A DNA stretch of 64,000 nucleotides from Aequorivita lipolytica (GCF_007997135.1 NZ_VORU01000006.1:99849-163848); one strand, 5' to 3'. Shown: positions 35,636 through 44,124, counted from the first letter of the stretch. The notes: a model not told the origin generated them from the sequence alone. A program made the numbers and translations.

Positions 35636-36541
35636 TCAAAACGAAAACGTTTTTCCATCCTCAGCCAATTCCACATTCTCAAAAACCTCCTGTGCTTCTT
35701 TTCTAAATAGATCCAAATTTCCATAACGACCAGAATAATGCCCAAGTATCAAAGTTCCAACTTTAGCCTTTCTGGCAATAACCCCAGCTTCTTTAGCAGT
35801 ACTGTGCTTGGTTTTATCGCAAAGATGATGGTGCTCTTCTAAAAAAGTAGATTCGTGATATAAGACGTTCGCATTTTCGATTTGCGAAACCATTACAGGA
35901 TTATAAGCCGTATCACTGCAATAAGCATAGCTTTTTGGGGGCGGTGGATCAAAAGTGATTTTTTTATTTAGAATCAGTTTTCCATCTCTGTTTTCAACAT
36001 CAAAACCTTGTTTTATTTTGTTGTAATAGCTCAAATCTATATTGAGCTTCCGGGCTGTTTCAACGTCCAACTTTCTATCATCGGGTTTTTCTTTAAAAAG
36101 AAATCCGTTGGTATAAACCCTGTGATCCAGCGGTATTGTTTCTACAGAAACCTTGTCATCCTCAAAAATAATTTGGGGCGTCGTTTCTTCCAACTCGTGA
36201 AAATATAGTGGGTAATTAGTGTATGTTTTTCCAAGTTTGAGAAGAAGCAGAATAGCCTCTTTGATTCCTTTTGGACCATAAACGTGCAATTCGGCTTCCC
36301 TTCCCAAAAGTAAAAAAGTAGAAATTAGGCCCGGCAAACCGAAAAAGTGATCGCCGTGTAAATGGGAAATAAAAATATGTCTGATTCTAGAGAATTTAAC
36401 CCTGTATTTTCGCAATTGCATTTGCGTTCCTTCGCCACAATCAATCAAAAATAAATGTCCCTTCATCTCCAAAACCTGCGCCGTTGGGTGCGCTGAGGCC
36501 TTTGGTGTTGCAGAATGACATCCTAGGATAGTTAAATTCAT
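35636..36541 (-). CDS. rnz: Ribonuclease Z
   Basis: A 301-residue metallo-beta-lactamase endonuclease that trims tRNA 3' trailers. The start MNLTILGCHSATPKASAHPT is the canonical ElaC/RNase Z N-terminus; the upstream open frame to 36610 is a non-coding extension through a repeat. The zinc motif H-L-H-G-D-H (ISHLHGDHFFGLPG), later AYCSDTAYNP (Asp) and LGHYSGRYG (last His) are present. Co-directional with the STAS-like gene across an 87-base gap with an inverted repeat. Confidence 0.94.
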   Translation of the reverse strand: MNLTILGCHSATPKASAHPTAQVLEMKGHLFLIDCGEGTQMQLRKYRVKFSRIRHIFISHLHGDHFFGLPGLISTFLLLGREAELHVYGPKGIKEAILLLLKLGKTYTNYPLYFHELEETTPQIIFEDDKVSVETIPLDHRVYTNGFLFKEKPDDRKLDVETARKLNIDLSYYNKIKQGFDVENRDGKLILNKKITFDPPPPKSYAYCSDTAYNPVMVSQIENANVLYHESTFLEEHHHLCDKTKHSTAKEAGVIARKAKVGTLILGHYSGRYGNLDLFRKEAQEVFENVELAEDGKTFSF

Positions 36542-36550
36542 AAATAAGTA

Positions 36551-36625
36551 TACAGTGGGCAGTGGCAGTTTGCAGTTGGCAGTATTGAAAATTAAAACTG
36601 CTACCGCCAACTGCTACTGCAAACT
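36551..36625. repeat. Inverted word repeat (AGTTTGCAGTTGGCAGT / GCCAACTGCTACTGCAAACT)
   Basis: GCAGT, GGCAGTTTGCAGTTGGCAGT-type words (36551-36583) face their complements (36597-36625), giving two paired blocks (GCAGTTGGC with GCCAACTGC, AGTTTGCAG with CTGCAAACT). A T6 run follows on the plus strand. Transcribed from the minus strand it would form a long hairpin between the STAS-like gene and rnz. Confidence 0.65.
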
Positions 36626-36628
36626 TTT

Positions 36629-36964
36629 TTAAAACCCCAAGTCCCTTTCAATTTCCTCCATTTCAATAATATCTTCCGCCTCCTGTAGGGTCGGAACAAC
36701 AATCATTTCAAAAGGCACTTCATCAATATCTAATGCATCGTTCACAATAACGAAGGATTGCTTGGTCTTTCGGTGAAGGCTGGAAGTTTTAATGAATTGC
36801 AATAAATGCGGAAGCTCCATTGAAGTGTATTTCAAGAGATTCAAAACCACATTTTGACCTTTATATTTTGAAGGGACCTGATTTTCGATGAACGAGGCAA
36901 AGTCTATAATATCGTCCTTTTCATCTTCCAGGACCACAAAATTTGGGTGATTATCAATCTTCAT
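36629..36964 (-). CDS. STAS-like small protein linked to rnz
   Basis: A 111-residue acidic protein with the alternating strand/helix order of STAS (anti-anti-sigma) domains: NFVVLEDEKDDIIDFASFIE, NVVLNLLKYTSMELPHLLQFI, QSFVIVNDALDIDEVPFEMIVVPTLQEAEDIIEM. The usual phosphorylatable Ser in D-S-S-G-L is not obvious. It is found before rnz in other Flavobacteriia as far as I recall and is often mis-annotated as ribonuclease Z. Its start overlaps pyrB by 11 bases, so it is translated from the pyrimidine transcript. Function unknown. Confidence 0.65.
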   Translation of the reverse strand: MKIDNHPNFVVLEDEKDDIIDFASFIENQVPSKYKGQNVVLNLLKYTSMELPHLLQFIKTSSLHRKTKQSFVIVNDALDIDEVPFEMIVVPTLQEAEDIIEMEEIERDLGF

Positions 36965-37892
36965 GATGTTTAATTTTTGAAGCCAATAAATAGATTACCG
37001 CCATACGTATGGCAACGCCGTTTTGTACTTGTTCCAAAATGATGGACTGTTTGCTGTCCGCCACATCGCTGGTAATTTCTACACCACGATTAATTGGGCC
37101 TGGGTGCATTACTACGATTTCTTTATTCAAAGAATCAAGAATTGCTTTGTTCAATCCAAATTGCTGTGTGTATTCCCGCGTTGTGGGGAAATAACTAATA
37201 TCCATCCGTTCATTTTGTACACGAAGCATATTGGCCACATCGCACCATTCTAACGCTTTACGAAGATTGGTTTCAATCTCCACATTTAATTTTTCTATAT
37301 ATTTAGGAATAAGAGTTTTAGGACCACATACTTTAACTGTCGCTCCCAGCTTTTGAAGTGCGAAAATATTTGATAGGGCAACCCGCGAATGCAGAATATC
37401 GCCAACGATTACAACTTTTTTTCCGGCTACATCCCCCAATTTTTCACGAATGGAATAGGTATCAAGTAATGCTTGTGTTGGATGTTCGTGTGCACCGTCT
37501 CCTGCATTGATTATACTGGCGTCAACGTGCTTTGAAAGAAATACTCCAGCTCCGGGATTTGGGTGGCGCATCACCACTATATCCACTTTCATTGATAGAA
37601 TGTTGTTTACGGTATCAATAAGCGTTTCGCCTTTGGTTACCGAAGAACTTGAAGAAGCGAAATTAATAACATCTGCAGAAAGCCTTTTCTCTGCAAGTTC
37701 AAATGAAAGCTTGGTTCGGGTGCTGTTTTCAAAAAAAAGATTGGCAATAGTAATATCACGAAGCGATGGGACTTTTTTAATGGGCCGATTGATAACCTCT
37801 TTAAAATGATCTGCCGTTTCGAAGATGAGTTGGATATCGGCTTCGGTAATGTATTTAATTCCCAATAAGTGGTTTACACTTAGTTCGCTCAT
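36954..37892 (-). CDS. pyrB: Aspartate carbamoyltransferase catalytic subunit
   Basis: A 312-residue enzyme that joins carbamoyl phosphate and aspartate, the first committed step of UMP synthesis. NLFFENSTRTKLSFELAEKRL (carbamoyl-phosphate site S-T-R-T), HEHPTQALLD, VVIVGDILHSRVA and VMHPGPINRGVEI identify it. No regulatory subunit pyrI is nearby, as is typical of the class with PyrR. Downstream of pyrR with an 86-base gap containing a dyad. Confidence 0.96.
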   Translation of the reverse strand: MSELSVNHLLGIKYITEADIQLIFETADHFKEVINRPIKKVPSLRDITIANLFFENSTRTKLSFELAEKRLSADVINFASSSSSVTKGETLIDTVNNILSMKVDIVVMRHPNPGAGVFLSKHVDASIINAGDGAHEHPTQALLDTYSIREKLGDVAGKKVVIVGDILHSRVALSNIFALQKLGATVKVCGPKTLIPKYIEKLNVEIETNLRKALEWCDVANMLRVQNERMDISYFPTTREYTQQFGLNKAILDSLNKEIVVMHPGPINRGVEITSDVADSKQSIILEQVQNGVAIRMAVIYLLASKIKHHED

Positions 37893-37910
37893 TGTTTTTT
37901 TATTAAAAAC

Positions 37911-37972
37911 GCTATAGGCTATATGCTTTACGCTTTAGGCCGCCTATTGCATATTGCCTAAAGCTTATGGCA
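37911..37972. repeat. Intergenic dyad word repeat (GCTTTAGGC / GCCTAAAGC)
   Basis: Units like GCTATAGGC, GCTTTACGC, GCTTTAGGC (37911-37940) face GCCTATTGC, GCCTAAAGC, GCTTATGGC. The 9-bp perfect stem is 37932-37940 with 37956-37964. It lies between pyrR and pyrB on the same transcript, where it might attenuate read-through, or be a mobile hairpin. Confidence 0.6.
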
Positions 37973-37978
37973 AAAATT

Positions 37979-38518
37979 TTAACTTTTAACTAAGTACACA
38001 GCATCTTCCCCATCATTTTCTTTCCAACAAACCTTTACTTTTTCACCATTGATCGCATCTACCTGTCTTCCTCGATAATCTGGCTGAATTGGCAAATGGC
38101 GGCTAAAACGACGATCTATTAAAGTGAGTAATTCTATTTCCAACGGTCGTCCGAAGGATTGAACCGCAGTCAATGCTGAGCGAATGCTTCGTCCAGTGAA
38201 AAGCACATCGTCAATAAATACTATGTTTTTGTCTTCAACAATAAAATTTATCTGGGTTTTATTGGCTTCCAGTGGTTTGTCGCTTCTCCTAAAGTCATCA
38301 CGGAAAAAGGTAATGTCCAAATAACCAAGTTTGATGTTCTTGATTTTATATTCAGTTTCGAGCAATGTTTTCAGCCTTTCAGCTAAAAATACCCCTCGCG
38401 GTTGGATTCCTATAAGTACGGTTTTGGAAAAGTCGTCATGTTTTTCGATCAATTGGCAAGCCAAACGGTTAAGCGCAATGTGTATCTCGGTTGCGTTCAG
38501 TAACACTTTTTGGCTCAT
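37979..38518 (-). CDS. pyrR: Bifunctional pyr operon regulator / uracil phosphoribosyltransferase PyrR
   Basis: A 179-residue PRTase-fold protein. The PRPP-binding motif is VFIDDVLFTGRSIRSAL; the start MSQKVLLNATEIHIALNRLA and IGIQPRGVFLAERL are typical PyrR. In Bacillus PyrR binds the pyr mRNA to cause attenuation; here it sits first in front of pyrB, so regulation of that gene is likely, though whether by RNA binding is unproven. An in-frame ATG at 38548 is rejected because it overlaps the promoter element at 38546-38553. Confidence 0.92.
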   Translation of the reverse strand: MSQKVLLNATEIHIALNRLACQLIEKHDDFSKTVLIGIQPRGVFLAERLKTLLETEYKIKNIKLGYLDITFFRDDFRRSDKPLEANKTQINFIVEDKNIVFIDDVLFTGRSIRSALTAVQSFGRPLEIELLTLIDRRFSRHLPIQPDYRGRQVDAINGEKVKVCWKENDGEDAVYLVKS

Positions 38519-38545
38519 AGGAAGTTCTGAATTGTATTTGGGAAG

Positions 38546-38553
38546 CAAAAATA
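38546..38553 (-). promoter_or_regulatory. -7 promoter element of the pyrR-pyrB operon
   Basis: TATTTTTG on the minus strand, exact TAnnTTTG match. Predicted transcription start near 38540 and a leader of about 22 bases to the ATG at 38518; this fixes the pyrR start. Confidence 0.55.
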
Positions 38554-38609
38554 CATTTTTTTTGGCTTTTTAAAGTGATGTATTTAAAATTGATTAAATC
38601 TATCGCACA

Positions 38610-38640
38610 AAAAAAGCCTTCCGTTTCCGAAAGGCTTTTC
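38610..38640 (-). terminator. Terminator of rpsA
   Basis: AAAAGCCTT-CCG-TTTC-CG-AAGGCTTTT hairpin with T-rich end on the minus strand, 42 bases after the rpsA stop. Confidence 0.85.
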
Positions 38641-38654
38641 TTTATTAAATGGAT

Positions 38655-38678
38655 GGTGTCCCTGCCTGCGCAGGAATA
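38655..38678. repeat. Short CCTGCGCAGG-type intergenic repeat
   Basis: GTGTCCCTGCCTGCGCAGGA contains the palindrome CCTGCGCAGG. It resembles the widespread CCTGCGCAGGAAT-type repeat seen in Bacteroidota intergenic DNA; degenerate here. Confidence 0.4.
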
Positions 38679-38681
38679 AAA

Positions 38682-40589
38682 TTATTTTTTACCGTCCATT
38701 TTGTCTTTAAGTGCTTGAAGCGCAGAGTTGGCATCACCTAAAGTGGTTTTTGCCTCGTCCTGAGAAGCCGCTTGTTTTTTCACAGCCTCTTTTACAATTT
38801 TCGCTTCTTCTTCTTTGTGAATAGCCATATGCGAAGCAACCACTTTCTTGAATTCTTTGTTGAACTCAATAATTTGGAATTCTGCTTCATCACCTTTCTT
38901 CAACATAGAGCCATCTTCTTTTTCAAGGTGACGGCTTGGTACGAATGCTACGATATCATCGTTGAATTTTATAGTTGCTCCTTTGTCAACTACTTCGTCA
39001 ATTGAAGCAGTGTGCTTGGTTCCAACAGCAAATTCACCTTCGTATTTGTCCCAAGGATTTTCCTCAGTTTGTTTGTGACCTAAACTAAGTTTACGGCCTT
39101 CAACATCCAATTCCAATACAACCACTTCAAGTGTGTCACCAATATTGGTAAATTCACTTGGGTGCTTGATTTTCTTGGTCCAAGAAAGATCGCTAATATA
39201 GATAAGACCATCAATACCTTCTTCAAGTTCAACAAAAACACCAAAATTGGTAAAGTTGCGAACAATACCTTTGTGGCGCGAACCAACTGGGTATTTTGTA
39301 GTAATATCTGTCCATGGGTCTGGCGTCATTTGTTTTATACCAAGGCTCATTTTGCGCTCTTCCTTATCCATTGTAAGGATTACCGCTTCAACTATATCAC
39401 CAACATTTACGAAATCCTGTGCGCTGCGCAAGTGCGTGCTCCAAGACATTTCGCTAACGTGGATAAGGCCTTCAACACCTTCAGCAACTTCAATAAATGC
39501 ACCGTAGTCTGCAATAACAACTACTTTACCTTTTACTTTGTCACCAACTTTCAACTCTTCACCAAGAGCTTCCCATGGGTGAGGATTCAATTGCTTAAGA
39601 CCTAATTGGATACGTGTTTTATCTTCATCGAAATCAAGAATTACAACGTTCAATTTCTGGTCAAGTTCAACGATCTCATTTGGATGGTTGATACGTGACC
39701 AAGAAAGGTCAGTAATGTGAACAAGTCCATCAACGCCGCCAAGATCAACAAATACTCCGTATGAAGTGATGTTTTTAACAACACCTTCAAGTACTTGTCC
39801 TTTTTCAAGCTGCCCAATGATTTCTTTTTTCTGCTCCTCAATATCCGCTTCAATAAGCGCTTTGTGCGAAACAACAACGTTCTTGAATTCGTGGTTGATC
39901 TTAACAACCTTGAACTCCATTGTTTTACCAACGTAAATATCGTAATCACGAATTGGCTTAACATCAATTTGCGAACCTGGCAAGAAAGCTTCGATACCGA
40001 AAACATCCACGATCATACCACCTTTTGTGCGGCATTTTACGTATCCATTTACGATTGTAGCTTCGTCGTGGGCAGCGTTTACGCGATCCCAAGCCTTAAT
40101 GGTTCTAGCTTTACGGTGGCTAAGAATAAGTTGACCGGTGCTGTCCTCACGAACGTCGATCAATACTTCTACCGTGTCACCAACTTTTAAATCTGGATTG
40201 TAACGGAATTCGTTCAAGGAAACAACACCTTCACTCTTAGCGTTGATGTCAATGATTGCATCACGATCTGTAATAAAAACCACTTTTCCGTCAACAACCT
40301 CGTCATCAAGGGTATCAACGAAATTTGCCTTTACCAATTTTTCGAATTCTTCCAACTTGCCGTCATCGATTGGGTCTATGCCTTCTTCGTAATTGTGCCA
40401 GTTAAAATCTGCAAGAAATTTTTCAGGATTGCTTTCTTTCAAAGAAACCTCAGCCTTCGGCTTTTTGTTTTCTTCTGCTTGTACTTCATCAGTGTTGTTT
40501 TCTTCAGTTTGCATTTCTGCAACTGCAGTTTCCTCTTGTTTTGTTGCAGCTTTTTCTTCAGCTACTTCTTTGTTTGCTTTATCAGCCAT
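38682..40589 (-). CDS. rpsA: 30S ribosomal protein S1
   Basis: A 635-residue RNA-binding protein with a charged N-terminal tail (about 1-50, rich in Glu/Ala/Lys) typical of Bacteroidota S1, then six S1 OB-fold repeats. The third to fifth are the most canonical (SYGVFVDLGGVDGLVHITDLSW, DYGAFIEVAEGVEGLIHVSEMSW, NFGVFVELEEGIDGLIYISDLSW). It brings mRNA to the 30S subunit, important in a phylum that rarely uses Shine-Dalgarno sequences. Own promoter about 165 bases upstream and own terminator downstream. Confidence 0.97.
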   Translation of the reverse strand: MADKANKEVAEEKAATKQEETAVAEMQTEENNTDEVQAEENKKPKAEVSLKESNPEKFLADFNWHNYEEGIDPIDDGKLEEFEKLVKANFVDTLDDEVVDGKVVFITDRDAIIDINAKSEGVVSLNEFRYNPDLKVGDTVEVLIDVREDSTGQLILSHRKARTIKAWDRVNAAHDEATIVNGYVKCRTKGGMIVDVFGIEAFLPGSQIDVKPIRDYDIYVGKTMEFKVVKINHEFKNVVVSHKALIEADIEEQKKEIIGQLEKGQVLEGVVKNITSYGVFVDLGGVDGLVHITDLSWSRINHPNEIVELDQKLNVVILDFDEDKTRIQLGLKQLNPHPWEALGEELKVGDKVKGKVVVIADYGAFIEVAEGVEGLIHVSEMSWSTHLRSAQDFVNVGDIVEAVILTMDKEERKMSLGIKQMTPDPWTDITTKYPVGSRHKGIVRNFTNFGVFVELEEGIDGLIYISDLSWTKKIKHPSEFTNIGDTLEVVVLELDVEGRKLSLGHKQTEENPWDKYEGEFAVGTKHTASIDEVVDKGATIKFNDDIVAFVPSRHLEKEDGSMLKKGDEAEFQIIEFNKEFKKVVASHMAIHKEEEAKIVKEAVKKQAASQDEAKTTLGDANSALQALKDKMDGKK

Positions 40590-40611
40590 TTGTTTGTAGA
40601 ATTGATTTCTT

Positions 40612-40636
40612 AGGTTCCGAAGTTTCGGGAAAACCT
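40612..40636 (-). promoter_or_regulatory. Leader hairpin just upstream of rpsA
   Basis: AGGTT/AACCT and CCGAA/TTCGG can pair with a short bulge, forming a stem about 23 bases before the rpsA start codon, inside the long rpsA leader. Possible site for autoregulation by S1, which is known in other bacteria; inference only. Confidence 0.35.
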
Positions 40637-40755
40637 TTTAAAATCAATGTTTTGTATTCTGCGCTGTTACAAGAATTTTATGCGACTATCCCACAGAAGG
40701 GTTTATTTTTGTTTGTTTAATATCTCTTATTCTTGACTCGTCGCTAAGAGGGGCG

Positions 40756-40785
40756 CAAAAATAAGGTATTTCTTTTGAAAATCAA
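40756..40785 (-). promoter_or_regulatory. rpsA promoter, ideal Bacteroidota sigma-ABfr type
   Basis: Minus strand TTG (40785-40783), exactly 19 bases, TATTTTTG (40763-40756). This is a perfect match to TTG-N19-TAnnTTTG. Transcription should start near 40751, giving an unusually long leader of about 160 bases. Confidence 0.75.
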
Positions 40786-40834
40786 AAGGTTTGGAACTGG
40801 AAAATGTGAATTTTCAGTGTTTTTGCGCGAAGCG

Positions 40835-43516
40835 TTAAAACAACAACCCTTGCCCGCCTTCCTCAGTTTTTGAATCGTCTTCTTTATCTGAATTGTTTTC
40901 AGTTTGTTGATTTTCCTTTTCTGAGGTCATATCCTCTTCATCCACAACGTCTATCTCTTCCGGTTCTACTTGGGCTGGCGGCTCGTAAGGCAAGGATTGC
41001 ATCGCAGTTATTTCCAGAACTTTATCTTTGGTCAATTGGTTCCCCATTGCAGTAATTCCTTTCACAGAAATAAAATCTTCCAAATTCAACTCTAAATTTT
41101 CTTCCCGCTCCTGCCCTCTTTTTTTGGCGAAAATAACTTCTGCCATTGGGCGATAATCAGTAAATATTTTTTCTAGATAAGAATTGGGATGCTCGGTAAT
41201 AATAGTCTCTTCGCGATCGGGGTGTTCGATAAAAAATCGTTTCACATAAAAAAGTTCCTTTTCGCCTTCCCAATAAATGGCGCTCAGCGGTTTTTTAGGA
41301 TCCCACTTTTCCAGAATGATCATATCGTCATCAAAACGAAGTTGAAGATCGGGAACGACCGTTTTCACTACTCCTTTTTGATTTACTATTAGCAATCGGT
41401 CTTCTTTTTTGAATTCTCCCAAAAGCTCGCCCCTATCATCTACATTTAAACGTTGAACTGAATCGTCAAACCATATCTTGCGAGGTTTTAGCGTGGAAAG
41501 TCCTTTTTCTTTGAGCTCAATTTTTTTTATGGAATACTTAGTGACGATATTTCCTTTTGAATTTCGACCTTTCACTAATTGATCGGCAAAATCGAGATCA
41601 AATTTTAGCTTTTTGATGCTTCCACTTTGGCGTAAATAAATGGTTACCACTTCTGCTTCCCCATTGGGATTGGCTGTAAAATAAAGCGCCTTAGAACCTT
41701 TGGCTGCATTTGTCATATCATACTCTTTATCCCGAGTAGTAGAAGTTACGGCAAAACGCTTTACATAATTCGCACCGCGTGCACCGTCGCGGTAAATCAT
41801 ATTATAAATGGTTCGCTTGTCTTTCTTCTTAAAAACAGCAACATGAATAATGCCTTTTCCCACAAACGTCTTTTGATCCACTTTTGTTACCATCATTTTT
41901 CCGTCTTCGGTGAAAACGATGATGTCGTCAATATCACTACAATCGGTTACGTATTCGTCGCGTTTCAGACTAGTGCCAACAAAACCTTCTTCGCGATTTA
42001 CGTAGAGTTTTGTATTTCTGATCACAACCTTCGTCGCCTCAATATCATCAAAGGTCCTGATTTCGGTATTACGCTCCTTTCCGGCGCCGTAATCCTTCTT
42101 TAATCTTTTGAAATAATCAATAGCATATTCAATCAAATTTGCTAAGTGATGCTTTATTTGAGCGATACTATCTTCCAGTGCATCAATCTTTTGCTGCGCT
42201 TTATCAATGTCAAACTTAGAAATTCTTTTAATGCGAATTTCTGTCAATCGCACAATATCTTCTTCGGTAACGGCGCGTTTCAAATGTTGGATATGTGGTT
42301 GTAACCCTTTATCAATTGCGGCAATTACGCCTTCCCAAGTTTCTTCTTCTTCTATGTCGCGATAGATTCTCTTTTCTATGAAAATTCTCTCCAATGAAGC
42401 GAAATGCCATTGCTCTTCCAATTCATCCAATTGAATCTCTAGTTCACTTTTTAGCAATTCCACCGTGCGATCAGTGCTTACGCGAAGCATTTCTGAAACA
42501 CCTACAAATAATGGTCTGTTATCTTCAATTACACATCCCAAAGGTGAAATGGATGTTTCACAAGCCGTGAAAGCATACAATGCATCAATAGTTTTATCGG
42601 GTGAAATACCGCTAGGCAAATGGATTTGAATCTCTACTGCAGCAGCCGTATTATCCTCTATTTTTTTAATCTTTATTTTCCCCTTTTCATTCGCTTTCAG
42701 AATAGTATCAATTAGCGATGAAGTATTGGTTCCAAAAGGAATTTCGGTAATTACAAGTGTGTTTTTATCAAGTTGGTTGATTCGCGCACGACTTCGAATT
42801 TTTCCTCCGCGCAAACCATCGTTATAATTGGCAACATCCATAATTCCACCGGTTGGGAAATCTGGGTAAATCTGAAATTTCTTGCCCTGCAAATGCTTAA
42901 TAGAAGCATCAATAAGTTCAAGAAAGTTATGCGGAAGTATTTTGGTGGAAAGTCCAACCGCAATACCTTCCCCACCTTGATTTAGCAGCAACGGAAACTT
43001 AACCGGAAGATTGATTGGCTCTTTTCTTCGCCCATCATAAGAAGCCTGCCACCTAGTCACTTTTGGATGATAAACCACATCCAGCGCAAACTTTGAAAGT
43101 CGCGCCTCAATATATCGTGAAGCCGCAGCACTGTCGCCTGTTAAAATGTTTCCCCAGTTTCCTTGAGTATCAATCAGTAGATCTTTTTGACCGATCTGCA
43201 CCATGGCATCAGCAATACTAGCATCACCGTGTGGGTGATATTGCATGGTATGCCCAACAATATTCGCAACTTTATTGTACCGCCCATCGTCCAAATCTTT
43301 CATGGACTGCATAATACGGCGCTGCACTGGTTTAAAACCGTCCTCAATTGCGGGCACGGCACGTTCCAGAATTACGTAGCTGGCGTAGTCCAAAAACCAG
43401 TCGCGAAACATCCCTGGTACCTTTTTAATAGTATCGCCGGAGGTATCTTCGTTTACGCCCAAATAGTCTGGGCCTGTAATTGCTTGTTCTTCGTTATTGT
43501 CGAGTTCGTCACTCAT
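40835..43516 (-). CDS. parC: DNA topoisomerase IV subunit A
   Basis: An 893-residue type IIA topoisomerase subunit. The catalytic tyrosine is Y135 in SAAASRYIEARLS; the quinolone-pocket region (NIVGHTMQYHPHGDASIADAM) is intact. The C-terminal domain is degenerate compared with GyrA and lacks a GyrA-box, and the last 50 residues are a Glu/Asp-rich tail; together with the short ParE-type partner at 44125 this supports ParC rather than GyrA. It decatenates replicated chromosomes. Separated from parE by a small lipoprotein gene and repeat DNA. Confidence 0.9.
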   Translation of the reverse strand: MSDELDNNEEQAITGPDYLGVNEDTSGDTIKKVPGMFRDWFLDYASYVILERAVPAIEDGFKPVQRRIMQSMKDLDDGRYNKVANIVGHTMQYHPHGDASIADAMVQIGQKDLLIDTQGNWGNILTGDSAAASRYIEARLSKFALDVVYHPKVTRWQASYDGRRKEPINLPVKFPLLLNQGGEGIAVGLSTKILPHNFLELIDASIKHLQGKKFQIYPDFPTGGIMDVANYNDGLRGGKIRSRARINQLDKNTLVITEIPFGTNTSSLIDTILKANEKGKIKIKKIEDNTAAAVEIQIHLPSGISPDKTIDALYAFTACETSISPLGCVIEDNRPLFVGVSEMLRVSTDRTVELLKSELEIQLDELEEQWHFASLERIFIEKRIYRDIEEEETWEGVIAAIDKGLQPHIQHLKRAVTEEDIVRLTEIRIKRISKFDIDKAQQKIDALEDSIAQIKHHLANLIEYAIDYFKRLKKDYGAGKERNTEIRTFDDIEATKVVIRNTKLYVNREEGFVGTSLKRDEYVTDCSDIDDIIVFTEDGKMMVTKVDQKTFVGKGIIHVAVFKKKDKRTIYNMIYRDGARGANYVKRFAVTSTTRDKEYDMTNAAKGSKALYFTANPNGEAEVVTIYLRQSGSIKKLKFDLDFADQLVKGRNSKGNIVTKYSIKKIELKEKGLSTLKPRKIWFDDSVQRLNVDDRGELLGEFKKEDRLLIVNQKGVVKTVVPDLQLRFDDDMIILEKWDPKKPLSAIYWEGEKELFYVKRFFIEHPDREETIITEHPNSYLEKIFTDYRPMAEVIFAKKRGQEREENLELNLEDFISVKGITAMGNQLTKDKVLEITAMQSLPYEPPAQVEPEEIDVVDEEDMTSEKENQQTENNSDKEDDSKTEEGGQGLLF

Positions 43517-43548
43517 TATTTATTCTCTATTCTTTATTTTTATTTTTT

Positions 43549-43619
43549 ATTCTCTGTGCGCTCTGTGTTTTAGCTATTACGCAGAGTTGCGCGGAGGTTT
43601 CGCGGAGTTTCACAAAGGG
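43549..43619. repeat. Intergenic CTCTGTG/CGCAGAG repeat element
   Basis: CTCTGTGCGCTCTGTG is followed by TTACGCAGAGTTGCGCGGAGG and TTTCGCGGAGTTTCACAAAGG, forming an inverted, partly tandem element (CTCTGTG with CGCAGAG). I recall elements with these words in many Bacteroidota gaps. It lies between parC and the lipoprotein gene. Confidence 0.65.
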
Positions 43620-43620
43620 C

Positions 43621-44049
43621 TTATTTCTGAATTATATATGAGGTTGTTTCAGAAGATATTTCTTCTCCATTTAATTTAAATGAATCTACTCTTTTATAAT
43701 TAAAACAATCCCCATCATACTCATTTATGGTTAAGTTTAAAATATCTGTTTCATTAGCTCTAAGCCTGAAGTCGTAATCTGCCATAGACTGCATTGATCC
43801 ATAATTCAATCCAATTGATGTATTTCCTTGAAATTCAATAAACTCTAATTCAATTTCTTGTCCATTTCTAGAAAGCATTATTTCAGAAGGTTTGTAAGTG
43901 TTTTCTTCTCCAATTAAAGACTTTCCTTCATTATCTACAATTGAAATGGCGATTGTTGGTGGTGCTGGAAAAACACTTTCGCATTCATCTTTTCTATCGC
44001 AAGAGGCAAAAATTACTATACTCAAAATAATTAAAAATGTCTTTTCCAT
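43621..44049 (-). CDS. Small lipoprotein of unknown function between parE and parC
   Basis: A 142-residue protein with the signal MEKTFLIILSIVIFASC (lipobox Cys17) and a mature domain of about 125 residues rich in polar strands (PPTIAISIVDNEGKSL, PSEIMLSRNGQEIELEF, DYDFRLRANETDILNLTINEYDGDC). It carries two more cysteines. Envelope lipoproteins with an IxIxDxxGxxL start are common and poorly characterised in Flavobacteria. It interrupts the parE-parC pair and both flanks are repeat DNA, suggesting later insertion. Confidence 0.7.
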   Translation of the reverse strand: MEKTFLIILSIVIFASCDRKDECESVFPAPPTIAISIVDNEGKSLIGEENTYKPSEIMLSRNGQEIELEFIEFQGNTSIGLNYGSMQSMADYDFRLRANETDILNLTINEYDGDCFNYKRVDSFKLNGEEISSETTSYIIQK

Positions 44050-44065
44050 AAAAAATAATTTAATA

Positions 44066-44120
44066 GATGCACGCGATGAATCGCGAGCCTACTGCAAACT
44101 GTTACTGAATACCGAACACT
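44066..44120. repeat. Intergenic repeat with CGCGATGAATCGCG hairpin
   Basis: CGCGA-TGAA-TCGCG (44072-44085) forms a hairpin inside TGCACGCGATGAATCGCGAG, a word pair I recall as a dispersed repeat, followed by ACTGCAAACTGTTACTGAAT, which shares words with the repeats at 27091 and 36551. Confidence 0.55.
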
Positions 44121-44124
44121 TTTT

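Noticed and set aside
35563..35745. A 60-codon minus-strand frame at the 3' end of rnz
   Set aside because: Overlaps rnz in a different frame, no signal or domain, and the amino acid content looks like translated out-of-frame rnz.
36542..36610. Longer rnz start at 36610
   Set aside because: The extra residues are encoded by an inverted repeat and precede the canonical RNase Z N-terminus.
38519..38548. Longer pyrR start at 38548
   Set aside because: Would place the start codon on the consensus -7 element at 38546-38553 and adds residues absent from the family.
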